Part shown: positions 1 through 9,176 of the stretch, in pieces
How the letters are laid out: each line of letters starts with the position of its first letter
Position numbering within the stretch: position 1 is the stretch's first letter
Assembly: GCA_024642205.1 (NCBI GenBank)
Contig: JAHEBQ010000001.1
Location: forward strand, 170,034-206,606
Length of the DNA stretch: 36,573 bases
Reading direction: 5' to 3'
Origin: Planctomycetaceae bacterium
GTDB taxonomy: Bacteria > Planctomycetota > Planctomycetia > Pirellulales > Pirellulaceae
Translations under genes and position numbers: made by a program
Notes under the pieces: generated by a model
The model's input: the letters and a program-made list of their open reading frames with translations, nothing else
Told to the model about the DNA's origin: nothing
The model's database searches: none

Positions 1-41
1 GTTGCCTTGGCGTCCATTCTTGATTTTCGAAATGCCCTTAA

Positions 42-1445
42 CTAGTACGTCATCACGACATCGAGCCCGAGAATCGGTGAGCCGGGATCGATCGCTGCGG
101 CACCCCAGTCAAAACGGAGTTCGGGACGAATGGTTGTGTTCGCATTCGGTTTCAGGTTGGCTCCCATCGTGAATTCGTAGGTCGATTTGGTATTGTCGAA
201 TAACTGATCGGATTTCCACCATTCCAGTCGAGCCCCCAAAGCAACACATTCGGTGAGATCACGGAAGAGGTATTGGACGATGCCGAACTGCTGATTATCG
301 CCGAAATTCGAATAGTCCCCTTGAACGACGTACTGGACATCCTCGGTCAACTGAACTTCAGCCACGCCGGTGTTCAACACACCCACTCCACTTCGTCCCC
401 GGTCGCCAAAGCATGTCGTCAAGGCAACGTCAACGTTTTCATTCAGCTGAAACCGGTGTCCCGTAATCAGGCAGCCCCCGGTGTCATTATCAAATCCAGT
501 ATTCCAACCCGCGGTAAAACCGATCAGTGCAGAACGCGTTTCGGTCAGTTGTCGTTCAGCAAGGATGCCGGACATGGTGTACGGTTCGGTAAAGTACATC
601 GTGTAACTATGGCTGTAGAAAAAGTTATTCGGTGCCGCGATCGCTTCATAACCATACGGCGAAAAGAACTTGCCGAGTTTGACATCCCAATCCTGGTTGG
701 CAAATTGAACGTAAAGTTGTGGCATGGCCCAACCGTAAGACCCGTAGTCCCAACTGTTGTCCCAGCCTGTCGGCGCCCCGGCCGGCGGATTGCCAAATGC
801 CTGCAGGTCCTGGGCATCGATCCCGTAAAGCACGTCGGCGCGGAAACCCATGTCCCAGTCCGGGCAGTTCTGGGAAGCGGCTTTTTCAAAATACAGCCAC
901 GTCTGATCGAGGTTGCCTTCTGCCTTACGGTTGTTCAACATGATGTTGTTTCGGTTGTGATATCCCAACGCCACCCAGCCACCTATCTCAAGGCCACGAG
1001 GCGAAGTGCCGAACAGTTTTCGTTCACAGCCCAGGTTGCACCAGTCTCGTTTGCAGTTTCGTGCACAATAATCGGTTTCGTTCGGAGCAGCATTGCTTTG
1101 GACGGCGATCGCCGGTTCGGGGGCAACATTGGGAGGTTGCACGACTGACTGAGAGGTGGGTACCGCTTGAGGTTCGTTGGGTTGTGGAACCTCTTGCTCG
1201 ATCGCATCCGACAACGAGGGTTGCGCATCTCCCAAACCCTGTTTCTCCTGCTTGCGAAATTCAACGAGATACGAACGGTGATTCCCGGGCGGTGAAACAG
1301 GCGCGCCGGTCGCACCCGTTTGAACGCCTGGCTGAACACCCGACCTGATTCGCCAGGCATAATCTTGTGAATCTGACTGCGCGTGCAACATCGACACGGT
1401 TGCCATGGCCGCGGTAAACGCGACGGCGATGATGGATTCTCGCAT
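42..1445 (-). CDS. Outer-membrane beta-barrel porin, BBP2/OmpL-like
   Basis: The 467-residue product has an N-terminal signal peptide (about residues 1-22, ending HAQ), a Pro/Gln-rich linker to about residue 120, a four-cysteine motif (C127, C131, C136, C140), then a region of alternating aromatic and polar strands that starts GLEIGGWVALGYH and ends in an aromatic C-terminal residue (VVMTY). This layout is typical of the large planctomycete porin family related to OmpL/BBP2, thought to form outer-membrane channels for small solutes. The ATG at 1445 is preceded by an AGGA about 8 nt upstream. It stands alone, 325 nt downstream of a strong terminator serving the opposite side, so it probably has its own promoter in 1446-1769. 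The family assignment is confident; the substrate is not known. Confidence 0.85.
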   Translation of the reverse strand: MRESIIAVAFTAAMATVSMLHAQSDSQDYAWRIRSGVQPGVQTGATGAPVSPPGNHRSYLVEFRKQEKQGLGDAQPSLSDAIEQEVPQPNEPQAVPTSQSVVQPPNVAPEPAIAVQSNAAPNETDYCARNCKRDWCNLGCERKLFGTSPRGLEIGGWVALGYHNRNNIMLNNRKAEGNLDQTWLYFEKAASQNCPDWDMGFRADVLYGIDAQDLQAFGNPPAGAPTGWDNSWDYGSYGWAMPQLYVQFANQDWDVKLGKFFSPYGYEAIAAPNNFFYSHSYTMYFTEPYTMSGILAERQLTETRSALIGFTAGWNTGFDNDTGGCLITGHRFQLNENVDVALTTCFGDRGRSGVGVLNTGVAEVQLTEDVQYVVQGDYSNFGDNQQFGIVQYLFRDLTECVALGARLEWWKSDQLFDNTKSTYEFTMGANLKPNANTTIRPELRFDWGAAAIDPGSPILGLDVVMTY

Positions 1446-2170
1446 GATTAGGTTCCTGGGTTTTCACTTCAATCTCTGGGACCGATGGCCTGGCTTGACT
1501 GCCATCTCGGCCGCTTGAAGGCAACCCGATTCAACAGCATCGCCTGAACGACTGTCGTTTCGAATATACCAATGCTCCGGATCGTCTGAAGCCGGCCTGT
1601 CGTTGGGTTGGTATCGGGAAATCGGTTTATGCGGAATTAACTTGATGCATCGTTTGCTGGATGCTCCGCGCAACAAGACTTTTTTGCCTTGGTAAGATCT
1701 GCGGATTAGGCGTTGGGGACGGACGTCAATTCGACCTGCCTGAATCCAGCCTGGCGGGAACGATACAAAAAAATCCCTGCCGATCAATGACCGGCAGGGA
1801 TTTTGCGTATCGGCGTTTTCGGGATTCCTGTCGACGGTCGACGAGTCTCCCAGGAACCGGGTTTGACGTCTTGAAGCCGTTCGCTGGGGGCAACGGAATC
1901 AGAACACTTGTGCCGCAGAAACACAAAGCCATCCTGCTCTTCAATCGGTCAGGTTCAATCCCTGTTTCAAACCCGGTGCCAAAGGCGGTTTTCGATAGAA
2001 GTCTCTCGAAAGGACCGACGGTCCCGATCAACCATTTTGACATCTGCAATTTGAAACATCACCATCGCCAAGGGGTGAACTCATCACCTTGGACAATGGC
2101 TCGCGCCTGGCGGCCTCCTTCGGCGGATTCACTGGGCAGAGTTGCCCGGAAAATTCGCCACGGGAAACTG
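1446..2170. other. Gene-free stretch between porin and clpX
   Basis: This 725-nt stretch lies upstream of the minus-strand porin and downstream of minus-strand clpX. It holds one strong terminator hairpin (1770-1804). Between it and the clpX stop (1805-2170) I find no convincing gene. Frames open in both directions have low-complexity-free but unrecognisable products and one runs straight through the terminator. A T-loop-like string near 1950-1966 does not build into a tRNA. Confidence 0.5.
1770..1804 (-). terminator. Rho-independent terminator (bidirectional, stronger on minus strand)
   Basis: A perfect 13-bp stem (1770-1782 with 1792-1804) closes a 9-nt loop. Read on the minus strand, the stem core CAGGGA is followed by an uninterrupted run of seven T, so it should end transcription coming from clpX. 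The plus-strand side has only four T. The nearest upstream minus-strand gene, clpX, ends 366 nt away, which leaves a long 3' region or an independent transcript. Confidence 0.85.
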
Positions 2171-3454
2171 TTAGGCGCTTTTGCTCTCCGGCATCGAAAA
2201 CGACTGGGGATCAATGCCCTGGCTTACGATTTTTTCGTCAATCACGATCTTTGAGCCTTTCGGCTTGTCGGGTAGTTCATACATGATGTCAAGCATGACT
2301 TGCTCAAGAATCGATCGAAGGCCTCGTGCTCCAGTGCCTTTCTCCAGTGCCTTGCCGGCAATTTTCTTCAACGCTTCCTCAGTAAACTTGAGTTCGCAGT
2401 CTTCCATCTGGAAAAGAGATTCGAATTGACGCACAAGTGCGTTTTTCGGCTCGGTCAGGACTTGCAATAGCCCCGCCTCTCCCAATGGGGCCAAGGCCGT
2501 GGTTACCGGCAAACGACCAACCAGTTCCGGGATCAACCCGAATTCCAGGATGTCGTCGCTGGTGACTTGCGGCAAAATCTCAGCCATCTCGGCATCCTCA
2601 CGGAAGCCGGCTCCGGACCCAAATCCAATCGTACGCTCTCCAAGACGCTTTCGAATGATGTCATCAATGCCAACGAACGTTCCACCACAGATAAACAGAA
2701 TATTGGTTGTGTCAATCTGGATGTACTGTTGCTCCGGGTGTTTACGTCCACCTTGCGGTGGAACGTTGGCAACGGTTCCTTCCAACATCTTCAAAAGGGC
2801 CTGTTGAACTCCTTCGCCTGAAACGTCACGGGTAATCGAAACGTTGTTGCTCGTCTTGCCGATCTTGTCGATCTCGTCGATATAAATCACCCCACGTTGG
2901 GCTGCTTCGATATCGAAGTCCGCAGCATGCAGAAGTTTCAGCAGAAGGTTCTCAACATCTTCACCTACATAACCAGCTTCGGTGAGTGTCGTCGCATCGC
3001 CGATCGCAAACGGTACGTTCAAGATTCTCGCCAAAGTGCGAGCCAACAACGTTTTACCTGATCCCGTTGGACCAACCAGCATGATGTTGGATTTGTCAAT
3101 CTCGACGTCGCTTCCTTCCCAGCCAAGCGAGAGACGCTTGTAGTGGTTATGAACGGCAACGCCCAGCACTTTCTTGGCAGAATGCTGGCCGATGACGTAT
3201 TCGTCCATTCTCGCTACGATTTCGCGCGGTGTCAGAATCTTGTTGAAAAGTTGTTTTGCCGGTCCTCGACGACGTTGCTCCTGTTCCAGAATTGACTGGC
3301 ACAGTTCGATGCAATCTCCACAAATGTAGACATCGCCCGGCCCTTCGACCAAGGGTCCAACATCACGATAGTTTTTCCGACAGAACGAACAGTGCGCGTT
3401 CTTTTTGGAAGTACCGCTGGTGCGGCGGCTTCCGGAATCGTTGCCTGCGGGCAT
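2171..3454 (-). CDS. clpX: ATP-dependent Clp protease ATP-binding subunit ClpX
   Basis: ClpX is the hexameric AAA+ unfoldase that recognises tagged proteins and threads them into ClpP. All hallmarks are present in 427 residues: an N-terminal zinc finger (C22, C25, C45, C48), Walker A GPTGSGKT at 128-135, pore loop GYVG at 161-164, Walker B with IDE at 192-194, the ClpP-docking IGF tripeptide within ERTIGFGSG, and the sensor-2 GARGLR motif. Length matches the family. A GTG six bases further upstream is in frame, but AAGGAG abuts it directly, whereas it sits 5-6 nt before the ATG at 3452-3454, so I start there. No clpP or tig gene lies next to it in the window, so it appears separated from its usual partners. 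Confidence 0.97.
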   Translation of the reverse strand: MPAGNDSGSRRTSGTSKKNAHCSFCRKNYRDVGPLVEGPGDVYICGDCIELCQSILEQEQRRRGPAKQLFNKILTPREIVARMDEYVIGQHSAKKVLGVAVHNHYKRLSLGWEGSDVEIDKSNIMLVGPTGSGKTLLARTLARILNVPFAIGDATTLTEAGYVGEDVENLLLKLLHAADFDIEAAQRGVIYIDEIDKIGKTSNNVSITRDVSGEGVQQALLKMLEGTVANVPPQGGRKHPEQQYIQIDTTNILFICGGTFVGIDDIIRKRLGERTIGFGSGAGFREDAEMAEILPQVTSDDILEFGLIPELVGRLPVTTALAPLGEAGLLQVLTEPKNALVRQFESLFQMEDCELKFTEEALKKIAGKALEKGTGARGLRSILEQVMLDIMYELPDKPKGSKIVIDEKIVSQGIDPQSFSMPESKSA

Positions 3455-3699
3455 TATCACTCCTTAAAGCTTTTCTAGGTCCAACCGATGAAATCCCAGT
3501 TGACGTTCGAACATTGCTTGTTGACTACGCCTCATCAAGCAACGGTGCTTCCTTGCCCGCGAACTTCGAACTACTTGTTCTTCAGCATATGTGCTATCAA
3601 TTCTTCACATCGTGATAGCGTCTTGTATTCTTTTACTCAGTCAGCATCTTTCAGACAACGGAAAGAAACGTCTTGAAAGCCATCCCCGGGACCAGCCAA

Positions 3700-4020
3700 C
3701 TAATCCGAAGGTTCGGGCTGTTCCACACAATCGGTTAACTCCGCGGCCGGATCGTTTTTGATCCCCTCCGGAATGAACTTGGGAATCGACGTGGCCAGCC
3801 TCGAAAATTCTTCCTCATCCAACTTGCCTTCGTCTCTCAGCTTCTGAAATTCACTAATGTAATTCGCCGGTTCGGAAGTCTTTCCGGTTGCCATGTCACG
3901 AAATAGTTTCACAACGTAGAACGCCACCGCCAGACAAATCACCAATCCCGACAAAGCAACAATCCAGCGAGCTTCCGGAATCTCCATGGTCTCAGACCAA
4001 AACTTCTTGAGTGCTTCCAT
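3700..4020 (-). CDS. Small single-TM protein with SHOCT-like C-terminal motif
   Basis: This 106-residue product has one clear membrane segment (about residues 18-40), a short cytoplasmic stretch, and an amphipathic motif around residues 58-80 (FQKLRDEGKLDEEEFSRL). That motif resembles the SHOCT (short C-terminal domain) pattern, usually seen at the ends of small membrane proteins and thought to mediate oligomerisation. The tail is acidic and disordered. The ATG at 4020 has no strong Shine-Dalgarno. It lies 245 nt upstream of clpX on the same strand, so co-transcription is possible but not obvious. Function unknown. Confidence 0.7.
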   Translation of the reverse strand: MEALKKFWSETMEIPEARWIVALSGLVICLAVAFYVVKLFRDMATGKTSEPANYISEFQKLRDEGKLDEEEFSRLATSIPKFIPEGIKNDPAAELTDCVEQPEPSD

Positions 4021-4490
4021 GGTTAAGTCTTTTAGCTGCTACCTCGTCTAGCTGCTACCTCAAGCCAGTAAGTGTTGTTATTAATTCGTCACCAATTCTC
4101 CCTCTTTTGATTATATCCGGTGTCGTCCAGATGGTTTAGCTCAATCGGTCTGGACATTCGGGGGTTCTCCTGATTTTCATCGATTATTGGCGTTCCGACC
4201 GCATTTCGGCGGGTCCGTGGTCGACCACAGTTTCCCAGGTCGCGAGTATCGCCAGCACTCACCGCAACAGCGTCTGAACACGACTTTTGGCCCTGAAGCT
4301 CGCTGCGCCAGCAAACCGCCCCAGCGTCCGGACAAATGCCACAATCGGCACCGGTGGTACGTATGCTCTCTGGTTTCGGTTCAAGGGATTTTCGGCTTCG
4401 CCGTTTGAACGTTTGATTGGTGAAAAACCGTCAATAAAGTCGCCGCCTCCCAACATCGTGTGACCCTCAAAAGCCAGATACTCCGCGAAC
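4021..4490. other. Divergent intergenic region with direct repeat and hairpin
   Basis: This 470-nt region separates the minus-strand small membrane protein from the plus-strand 786-residue secreted protein, so it should carry promoters for both. It contains a 13-bp direct repeat (4033-4045 and 4049-4061, period 16), an AT-rich patch around 4075-4116, and a hairpin with a perfect 7-bp stem (4125-4131 with 4149-4155) around a 17-nt loop. Short open frames on both strands from 4187 on show no recognisable protein and I do not call them. Confidence 0.45.
4033..4061. repeat. Short tandem direct repeat, 13 bp with 3-nt spacer
   Basis: TAGCTGCTACCTC occurs twice with a period of 16 nt, 13-41 nt upstream of the start of the small membrane protein gene (minus strand). 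Position suggests a possible operator or a leader duplication; nothing more can be shown. Confidence 0.6.
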
Positions 4491-6851
4491 ATGCCCCACA
4501 GTTGTGCGCCTCGGTTCTCACCAGCCGATGAGACAAGTCAGGATTCTCGTGCGCCACCGGTTTGCAGCTTATCAAGAAAGCCTCTGTTGAAGCTGAAATA
4601 CTCCATCCCGATTCTGCTTGGTCTGGTTTTCATCTGGAATGGCCAGCTCGTTGCCGCTGCGCAAGACCGTGAAACGCGCCCACCCCAGGACTTTTTTCAC
4701 TCGGTCAAAAAAACGACCGCATCACCGTTCGCGCCCGCAGTTGATCCTGCCATTCCCAACGTCAAAACCATCGGGACGAACCTGAAGGCCTTCGGCGTAC
4801 CCTTCAAAATCAACGCCAGCAACGATTCCTTTATCGAAGTCCAACTGTATCTGTCGCGCGACATGGGTTCGACCTGGAAATTCCATTCGCGACAAAGCAC
4901 GGACAGAAATGACTTTCCGTTTCAAGCGGATGAGGATGGCGAATACTGGTTCTCACTCAAAACGCTGGACCGTGATCGACGATTGCTGCCCGAAGGTGAT
5001 CCGCAAGCAGAACTCAAGATTGTCGTTGACACCGTCAAACCAACTCTCGATTTTCGAATTGAAACCGACGCCGCCGGTCGAGTCGTCTGCCGTTGGAATG
5101 CACAGGACAAAAACCTTTCGACCGAAACCTTTCAAATCTACTATCAGCCGATTGGCGAACGAGGCCCGACCCAAGAGTGGCGAAAGGTCCCGGTAGAATT
5201 AAAGGGAAAGGCACGCGTCGGCGTTTATGCGGACCAAATCGCCTGGTGGCCGGAAACCAGCGATCGCCAGTTGAATGTTGCGGTTGAGATACGCGACATC
5301 GCCGGCAACGTGGCTCAGGCTCGACGACAGGTTGTCGTTCCCCAGTCCGCGTGGCGGCATCGTTCCCAGTCGGTCGCGCAGATCACGGATTCCAATTCAC
5401 CCCGCCTGCCCAGTGACGGAACGCCTGTCGGTGAGCGGCCTTTCCCGCAGGACGGATTGATGACTTCTCAAGCGGAATCAAACCAGGTCAAGGCCGGCTT
5501 GACGACCTCACCGGAAAAAACCGCCCACGGCCCGTTGCAACGTCCTGCCAACGGACATCCGCCGAATGTAGTTTGCGAAAATGGCGTATGTCAGATCGTT
5601 CCCACGCAGTTGATTGGCTCCGAGGTTGAACTGGCCGATCCGCCCAAGCCGGATCAAGATCCGCCGTCGACATCCATGCCGCCCAGACAATCAGCCCAGG
5701 AAAGCGGCGCGCCTCCGCCAAGCTCTCTCATCTGGCAAAGTGATCCGCAGGAACAAATATCGCGAAACCGTTCAAGCATGGGAACGACCGTCGGTTCGAC
5801 AATGCGACCCGACCCATGGCTTGCTCCACAAATAAATCCCATGCAAACGATGTCCAAACCTGTTACCAATATTCCATCCAACCCGGGAACGATGAAAAAT
5901 GTCGGCGACCAGGTGATCGGCGAGTCATCCACCATGGGTCGCTCGAATCAATACCGCGGACTCAATTCACGTGATGGTTCCGAGTTGCCACGTCCGACAT
6001 TACTTCCCGGTGAAAGAGGAAATCAAACCGCAGGCAGCGCTGGCCATTCAACCGCAAGTGGTTATCCCGAAAACGGTCGCACAGAATTCAACCCGCCTTC
6101 CGGCGAGTTTTCAAGTGCCAGTTTCCCAAACCCCGGTTCGATCAATACGCAGTCCAAAGAGGCTGGCGCAACGTCGCCGTCGATGAATGAAGGGCAAGCC
6201 CGAACCATTAACAACTACGGTGCTGGACCGTTGCAGATTATCGGTACCAAGCGGTTCCGGTTGGACTACGGCATCGATGCGATTGATCCTTCCGGCGTCG
6301 CGCGTGTTGACCTGTGGATGACACGCGATGGAAGAAACTGGAACGCGTGGGGCAGAGACCCGGACAACCAGAGCCCGTTTCCGGTCGAAGTCCAGAATGA
6401 TGGCAGCTACGGTTTTCGGATCGTGGTCCATTCCCAGGATGGATTGACAGGGCAGGGGCCTTCTACCGGCGATGAAGCGGATATGTGGGTTTTGGTCGAT
6501 ACACAATCGCCATTGGCGCAAATCTCCTCGGTTCCCTATGGACGGGGGGAGGAAGCAGGTCGACTGGTAATCAACTATTCGGTTGTCGACGATCAACTCG
6601 CTTTGCGCCCCGTCACCATCTCCTACGCTGATTCGCCGCAGGGTCCGTGGAACCTGATTGCCGAAGGACTTCGAAATGAAAGTCGTTACGTCTGGAAGCC
6701 CAATTCCGAAGTGCCGGATCAAATCTACCTGAGAATCGAGGCAGTGGACAAAGCCGGCAACGTTGGCGTACACGTCCTCAACCAGGCGATTGATGTTTCA
6801 GGCCTGGTCCCCCGAGGAACGATTCGAGGCGTCTCACCGGTGGGTCGGTAA
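4491..6851 (+). CDS. Secreted protein with duplicated beta-rich module and long low-complexity linker
   Basis: The product has 786 residues from the ATG at 4491. A typical signal peptide (KLKYSIPILLGLVFIWNG, ending VAAAQD) begins about 32 residues in, so a TTG at 4587 may be the real start; I see no strong ribosome binding site for either. After it come module 1 (about residues 89-280), a Pro/Ser/Gly/Gln-rich linker (281-578) and module 2 (579-775). The modules align: an IGT start, a [YW][LM][ST]RD strand with a Trp shortly after, DGEYWF versus DGSYGF, a VDT-x-x-P stretch, and a final AGNV strand. The pattern resembles Ig-like/fibronectin-type folds. The protein is probably periplasmic or surface-exposed. 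Function unknown. Confidence 0.8.
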   Translation: MPHSCAPRFSPADETSQDSRAPPVCSLSRKPLLKLKYSIPILLGLVFIWNGQLVAAAQDRETRPPQDFFHSVKKTTASPFAPAVDPAIPNVKTIGTNLKAFGVPFKINASNDSFIEVQLYLSRDMGSTWKFHSRQSTDRNDFPFQADEDGEYWFSLKTLDRDRRLLPEGDPQAELKIVVDTVKPTLDFRIETDAAGRVVCRWNAQDKNLSTETFQIYYQPIGERGPTQEWRKVPVELKGKARVGVYADQIAWWPETSDRQLNVAVEIRDIAGNVAQARRQVVVPQSAWRHRSQSVAQITDSNSPRLPSDGTPVGERPFPQDGLMTSQAESNQVKAGLTTSPEKTAHGPLQRPANGHPPNVVCENGVCQIVPTQLIGSEVELADPPKPDQDPPSTSMPPRQSAQESGAPPPSSLIWQSDPQEQISRNRSSMGTTVGSTMRPDPWLAPQINPMQTMSKPVTNIPSNPGTMKNVGDQVIGESSTMGRSNQYRGLNSRDGSELPRPTLLPGERGNQTAGSAGHSTASGYPENGRTEFNPPSGEFSSASFPNPGSINTQSKEAGATSPSMNEGQARTINNYGAGPLQIIGTKRFRLDYGIDAIDPSGVARVDLWMTRDGRNWNAWGRDPDNQSPFPVEVQNDGSYGFRIVVHSQDGLTGQGPSTGDEADMWVLVDTQSPLAQISSVPYGRGEEAGRLVINYSVVDDQLALRPVTISYADSPQGPWNLIAEGLRNESRYVWKPNSEVPDQIYLRIEAVDKAGNVGVHVLNQAIDVSGLVPRGTIRGVSPVGR

Positions 6852-7002
6852 TCGAATCACTGATTGAGTTACGGCGTCGACGGAACTGGGGACTGGGTAC
6901 CGGGACGAACGTCGAGAGTCCAAACGACTGGTTACCAAGCGTCTTCTTCACTGCTAATCTCTATCGTCAAAGCTGAATGACAGACATTCGAAGGGTGATC
7001 CA

Positions 7003-8208
7003 ATGCGTGGTACCTTACTAAATTTCATGTTGGCCTTTTGTTTGAATTCTCTGGTCCAGATTCTGTTGACAGGCCACCTGAATGGCGCCCAAACAGGTGC
7101 TTCGCCCTCGCCAAGTCAAGATCCAACGCTGCGCGATTTTGATCCCCAACCGGCCTTGAAAGTGGCGTCGACCGATTTGAAGAAGGCGAGATTTCCTGTC
7201 ATCGACATTCATACGCATTTTGGTATTCGACTCAAGGGAGACAGGGCAGCTTTGGAGAAATATGTTCGGTTGATGGATGAAAATAACATTGCCATTTCGG
7301 TCAGCCTGGACGCAGAACTGGGAAACGAAGAAGATCATCTCAAATTTATCGGTCAGGGCGTTGAGCAACGACTGGTGACATTCGCACATATCGATTTCCA
7401 GGGGAGCGGGCAAAAAGACGATCCAAGAACATGGGACTGCAACCGGCCTGGATTCGTCCGGACGAGCGTCGAACAGCTCCGCGCCGCGACGCAGAAGGGT
7501 ATTCTGGGTGTCAAGTTCTTCAAATCGTTCGGACTGGAATACAAGAACGCGGACGGTTCCCTGATCGCGATCGATGACGCAAGGTTTGATCCGATTTGGC
7601 GGACCTGTGGCGAGTTGCGACTTCCGGTGATCATGCATGTTGCCGACCCCGTCGCGTTTTTCCAGCCGATTGACGGGAACAACGAACGCTGGGAAGAACT
7701 GAGCCGGCACCCGGAGTGGAGTTTTTTTGGCGAAGGCTTTCCCAGCCGGGAGCAACTGCTGGCGGCGCGAAACCGGGTGATCGCGAGACACCCCGGGACG
7801 ACGTTCATCGGAGCCCATTTTGCGAACAACAGCGAAGACCTTGCCACATTGGGAAAGTGGCTTGATCAGTATCCCAATTTGATGATCGAGTTTGCGTCCC
7901 GGATCAATGAACTGGGGCGCCAGCCATACACAGCACGGAAGTTTTTTATCCGGTACCAGGATCGGATTCTGTTTGGGACCGACGGGCCGTGGCCGGAGCT
8001 ACGACTGAGCTACTACTGGCGGTTTCTGGAATCGTACGATGAGTACTTTCCATACAGTGAAAAATCACCTCAGCCACAGGGCATGTGGCGGATTTACGGA
8101 ATTGGTTTGCCGGACGACATTTTAAAAAAGGTCTATCAGGAAAACGGGTTGCGGGTCATTCCAGGGTTGCGCAACGTGTTTGAACGAACAACCGGAGCGA
8201 AGGATTAA
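7003..8208 (+). CDS. Secreted amidohydrolase family 2 (metal-dependent TIM-barrel hydrolase)
   Basis: This 401-residue protein begins with a signal peptide (about residues 1-29). Its amidohydrolase-2 motifs are in order: the metal-binding HTH pair at H70/H72 in VIDIHTHFG, H212 in PVIMHVADP, H272 in FIGAHFANN, and D327 in LFGTDGPWPE. These fit metal-dependent hydrolases or decarboxylases of the PF04909 group; the substrate cannot be told. The ATG at 7003 has AAGGG about 8 nt upstream. It sits alone, 151 nt after the preceding gene. Export to the periplasm is a feature seen in many planctomycete members of this family. Confidence 0.88.
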   Translation: MRGTLLNFMLAFCLNSLVQILLTGHLNGAQTGASPSPSQDPTLRDFDPQPALKVASTDLKKARFPVIDIHTHFGIRLKGDRAALEKYVRLMDENNIAISVSLDAELGNEEDHLKFIGQGVEQRLVTFAHIDFQGSGQKDDPRTWDCNRPGFVRTSVEQLRAATQKGILGVKFFKSFGLEYKNADGSLIAIDDARFDPIWRTCGELRLPVIMHVADPVAFFQPIDGNNERWEELSRHPEWSFFGEGFPSREQLLAARNRVIARHPGTTFIGAHFANNSEDLATLGKWLDQYPNLMIEFASRINELGRQPYTARKFFIRYQDRILFGTDGPWPELRLSYYWRFLESYDEYFPYSEKSPQPQGMWRIYGIGLPDDILKKVYQENGLRVIPGLRNVFERTTGAKD

Positions 8209-8413
8209 TCGCAGGAGTCACGTCAATCGCTGATCTCGGTGAAGTGCGTTACGCAACCAATGGAATGGACTTTTTTTGCAGGAGGATCTTGGTTTTCGGC
8301 GTGCTTTTTTCTGGACTTTCTAATCAGGTTTCTTGTAACGCCGAAATCATTCCGGCGGATGTTATTTTTTTTTGAAGCCCTTTTACGTTTTGATTTTCAA
8401 CATGAGGTTCACG

Positions 8414-8980
8414 ATGCAGACACGAAGCTTGTTTTATTTGATTGCGGTTTGCGCGACGCTGTTTGCGTCGCAGTCAATTCAGGCGTAAACGATCTTATTC
8501 AATTTGGAAGGTCGCGGAGGCGTTGGTTTATTGCCGGGAAACGAAATCGGCACGGTTACAGGAGGATCCGGCGGCGAAATAGGCGGTATCTCGTACGACG
8601 TTGGAAGTTCGTTGTTGACGGTTGATGTGGGTTGGGGAACGGGCAACGGATTTACAGACCTGACGGGCAACGCGGTTGCGATGCACATTCACGGACCGGC
8701 TGACTTCAACTCCAACGCAGGTGTCCTATACCCGTTGAGCTCGTTGACGGGATACGACAGTTCGTTGTCTAGCGGCGGATTCAGCGGAAGCTTGACGATC
8801 GCCAGCGGCGATGTTGCTGATTTGCTCAATGGACTGTTCTACATCAACGTTCACACGGCGGCCAACGCCGGGGGTGAGTTAAGAGGCAATCTGGTTCAAG
8901 CAGTTCCCGAGCCGTCGAGCTTAGTGGTGCTGGGACTATCCGGCATGGTAGTTTTGGCGCGTCGGCGACGACGGGGCTGA
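8414..8980 (+). pseudogene. CHRD-domain PEP-CTERM protein interrupted by an in-frame stop
   Basis: From the ATG at 8414 (GAGG 6 nt upstream) the frame encodes a signal peptide of 24 residues (MQTRSLFYLIAV to IQA) and then meets TAA at 8486-8488. The same frame continues open for another 164 codons: a CHRD domain (MHIHGPADFN, LLNGLFYINVHT, GGELRGNL) and a PEP-CTERM tail (VPEPSS, a hydrophobic stretch, RRRRRG). The stop falls exactly at the expected signal-peptidase site. No frameshift is needed, so one codon change would restore a full 188-residue protein. CHRD domains occur in exported proteins, and PEP-CTERM tails are exosortase sorting signals. It may be a recent pseudogene, a sequencing error, or a readthrough case. 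No ribosome binding site supports an independent start of the downstream part. Confidence 0.85.
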
Positions 8981-9019
8981 GATTCGCGTTTTGACGCGAT
9001 TGATTTTTGGAAACGATTC

Positions 9020-9052
9020 AAGGCGGTCACATTCGTGTGGCCGTCTTTTTTT
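9020..9052 (+). terminator. Rho-independent terminator after the CHRD gene
   Basis: A 12-bp stem with two G-T pairs (9020-9031 with 9036-9047) closes a stable TTCG tetraloop. The pure T run of seven begins within the stem's 3' end (9046-9052). It lies 40 nt after the CHRD stop codon, and its good condition suggests that the transcription unit was recently functional. Confidence 0.9.
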
Positions 9053-9176
9053 GGGCTCGCGGTGGATGAGGTTTGTCGGAGATTCGTCTTGAGCACCGGG
9101 AGGGGCCGCCGTAGCGGATTCGTATCCCGAAAAAGGCACCGGTTTGTGAGCCGTGACGTGTAAGCGGCCGGGTGAA

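Noticed and set aside
1950..1966. tRNA T-arm-like string (AGGTTCAATCCCT)
   Set aside because: No matching acceptor, D or anticodon arms on either side and no CCA-ready end; taken as chance.
1661..2254. Plus-strand open frame of 197 codons, and minus-strand frame 1726-2049
   Set aside because: Both cross the terminator hairpin, the plus one also overlaps the end of clpX; neither shows a domain, signal or ribosome binding site.
4125..4155. tRNA D-arm-like string TTTAGCTCAATCGGT inside a 7-bp stem
   Set aside because: The stem closes directly around the string with no room for anticodon and T arms, so it is not a tRNA.
4187..4492. Short open frames on both strands (73 and 77 codons) before the 786-residue gene
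   Set aside because: No recognisable protein, overlapping one another, no clear ribosome binding site; likely noncoding.
8339..8373. CGCCG/CGGCG stem followed by nine T after the amidohydrolase gene
   Set aside because: Only five pairs and seven bases between stem and T run, 130 nt past the stop codon; too weak to call a terminator.
8239..8625. Plus-strand open frame of 128 codons
   Set aside because: Runs out of frame across the signal peptide and CHRD start, which are well supported in another frame.
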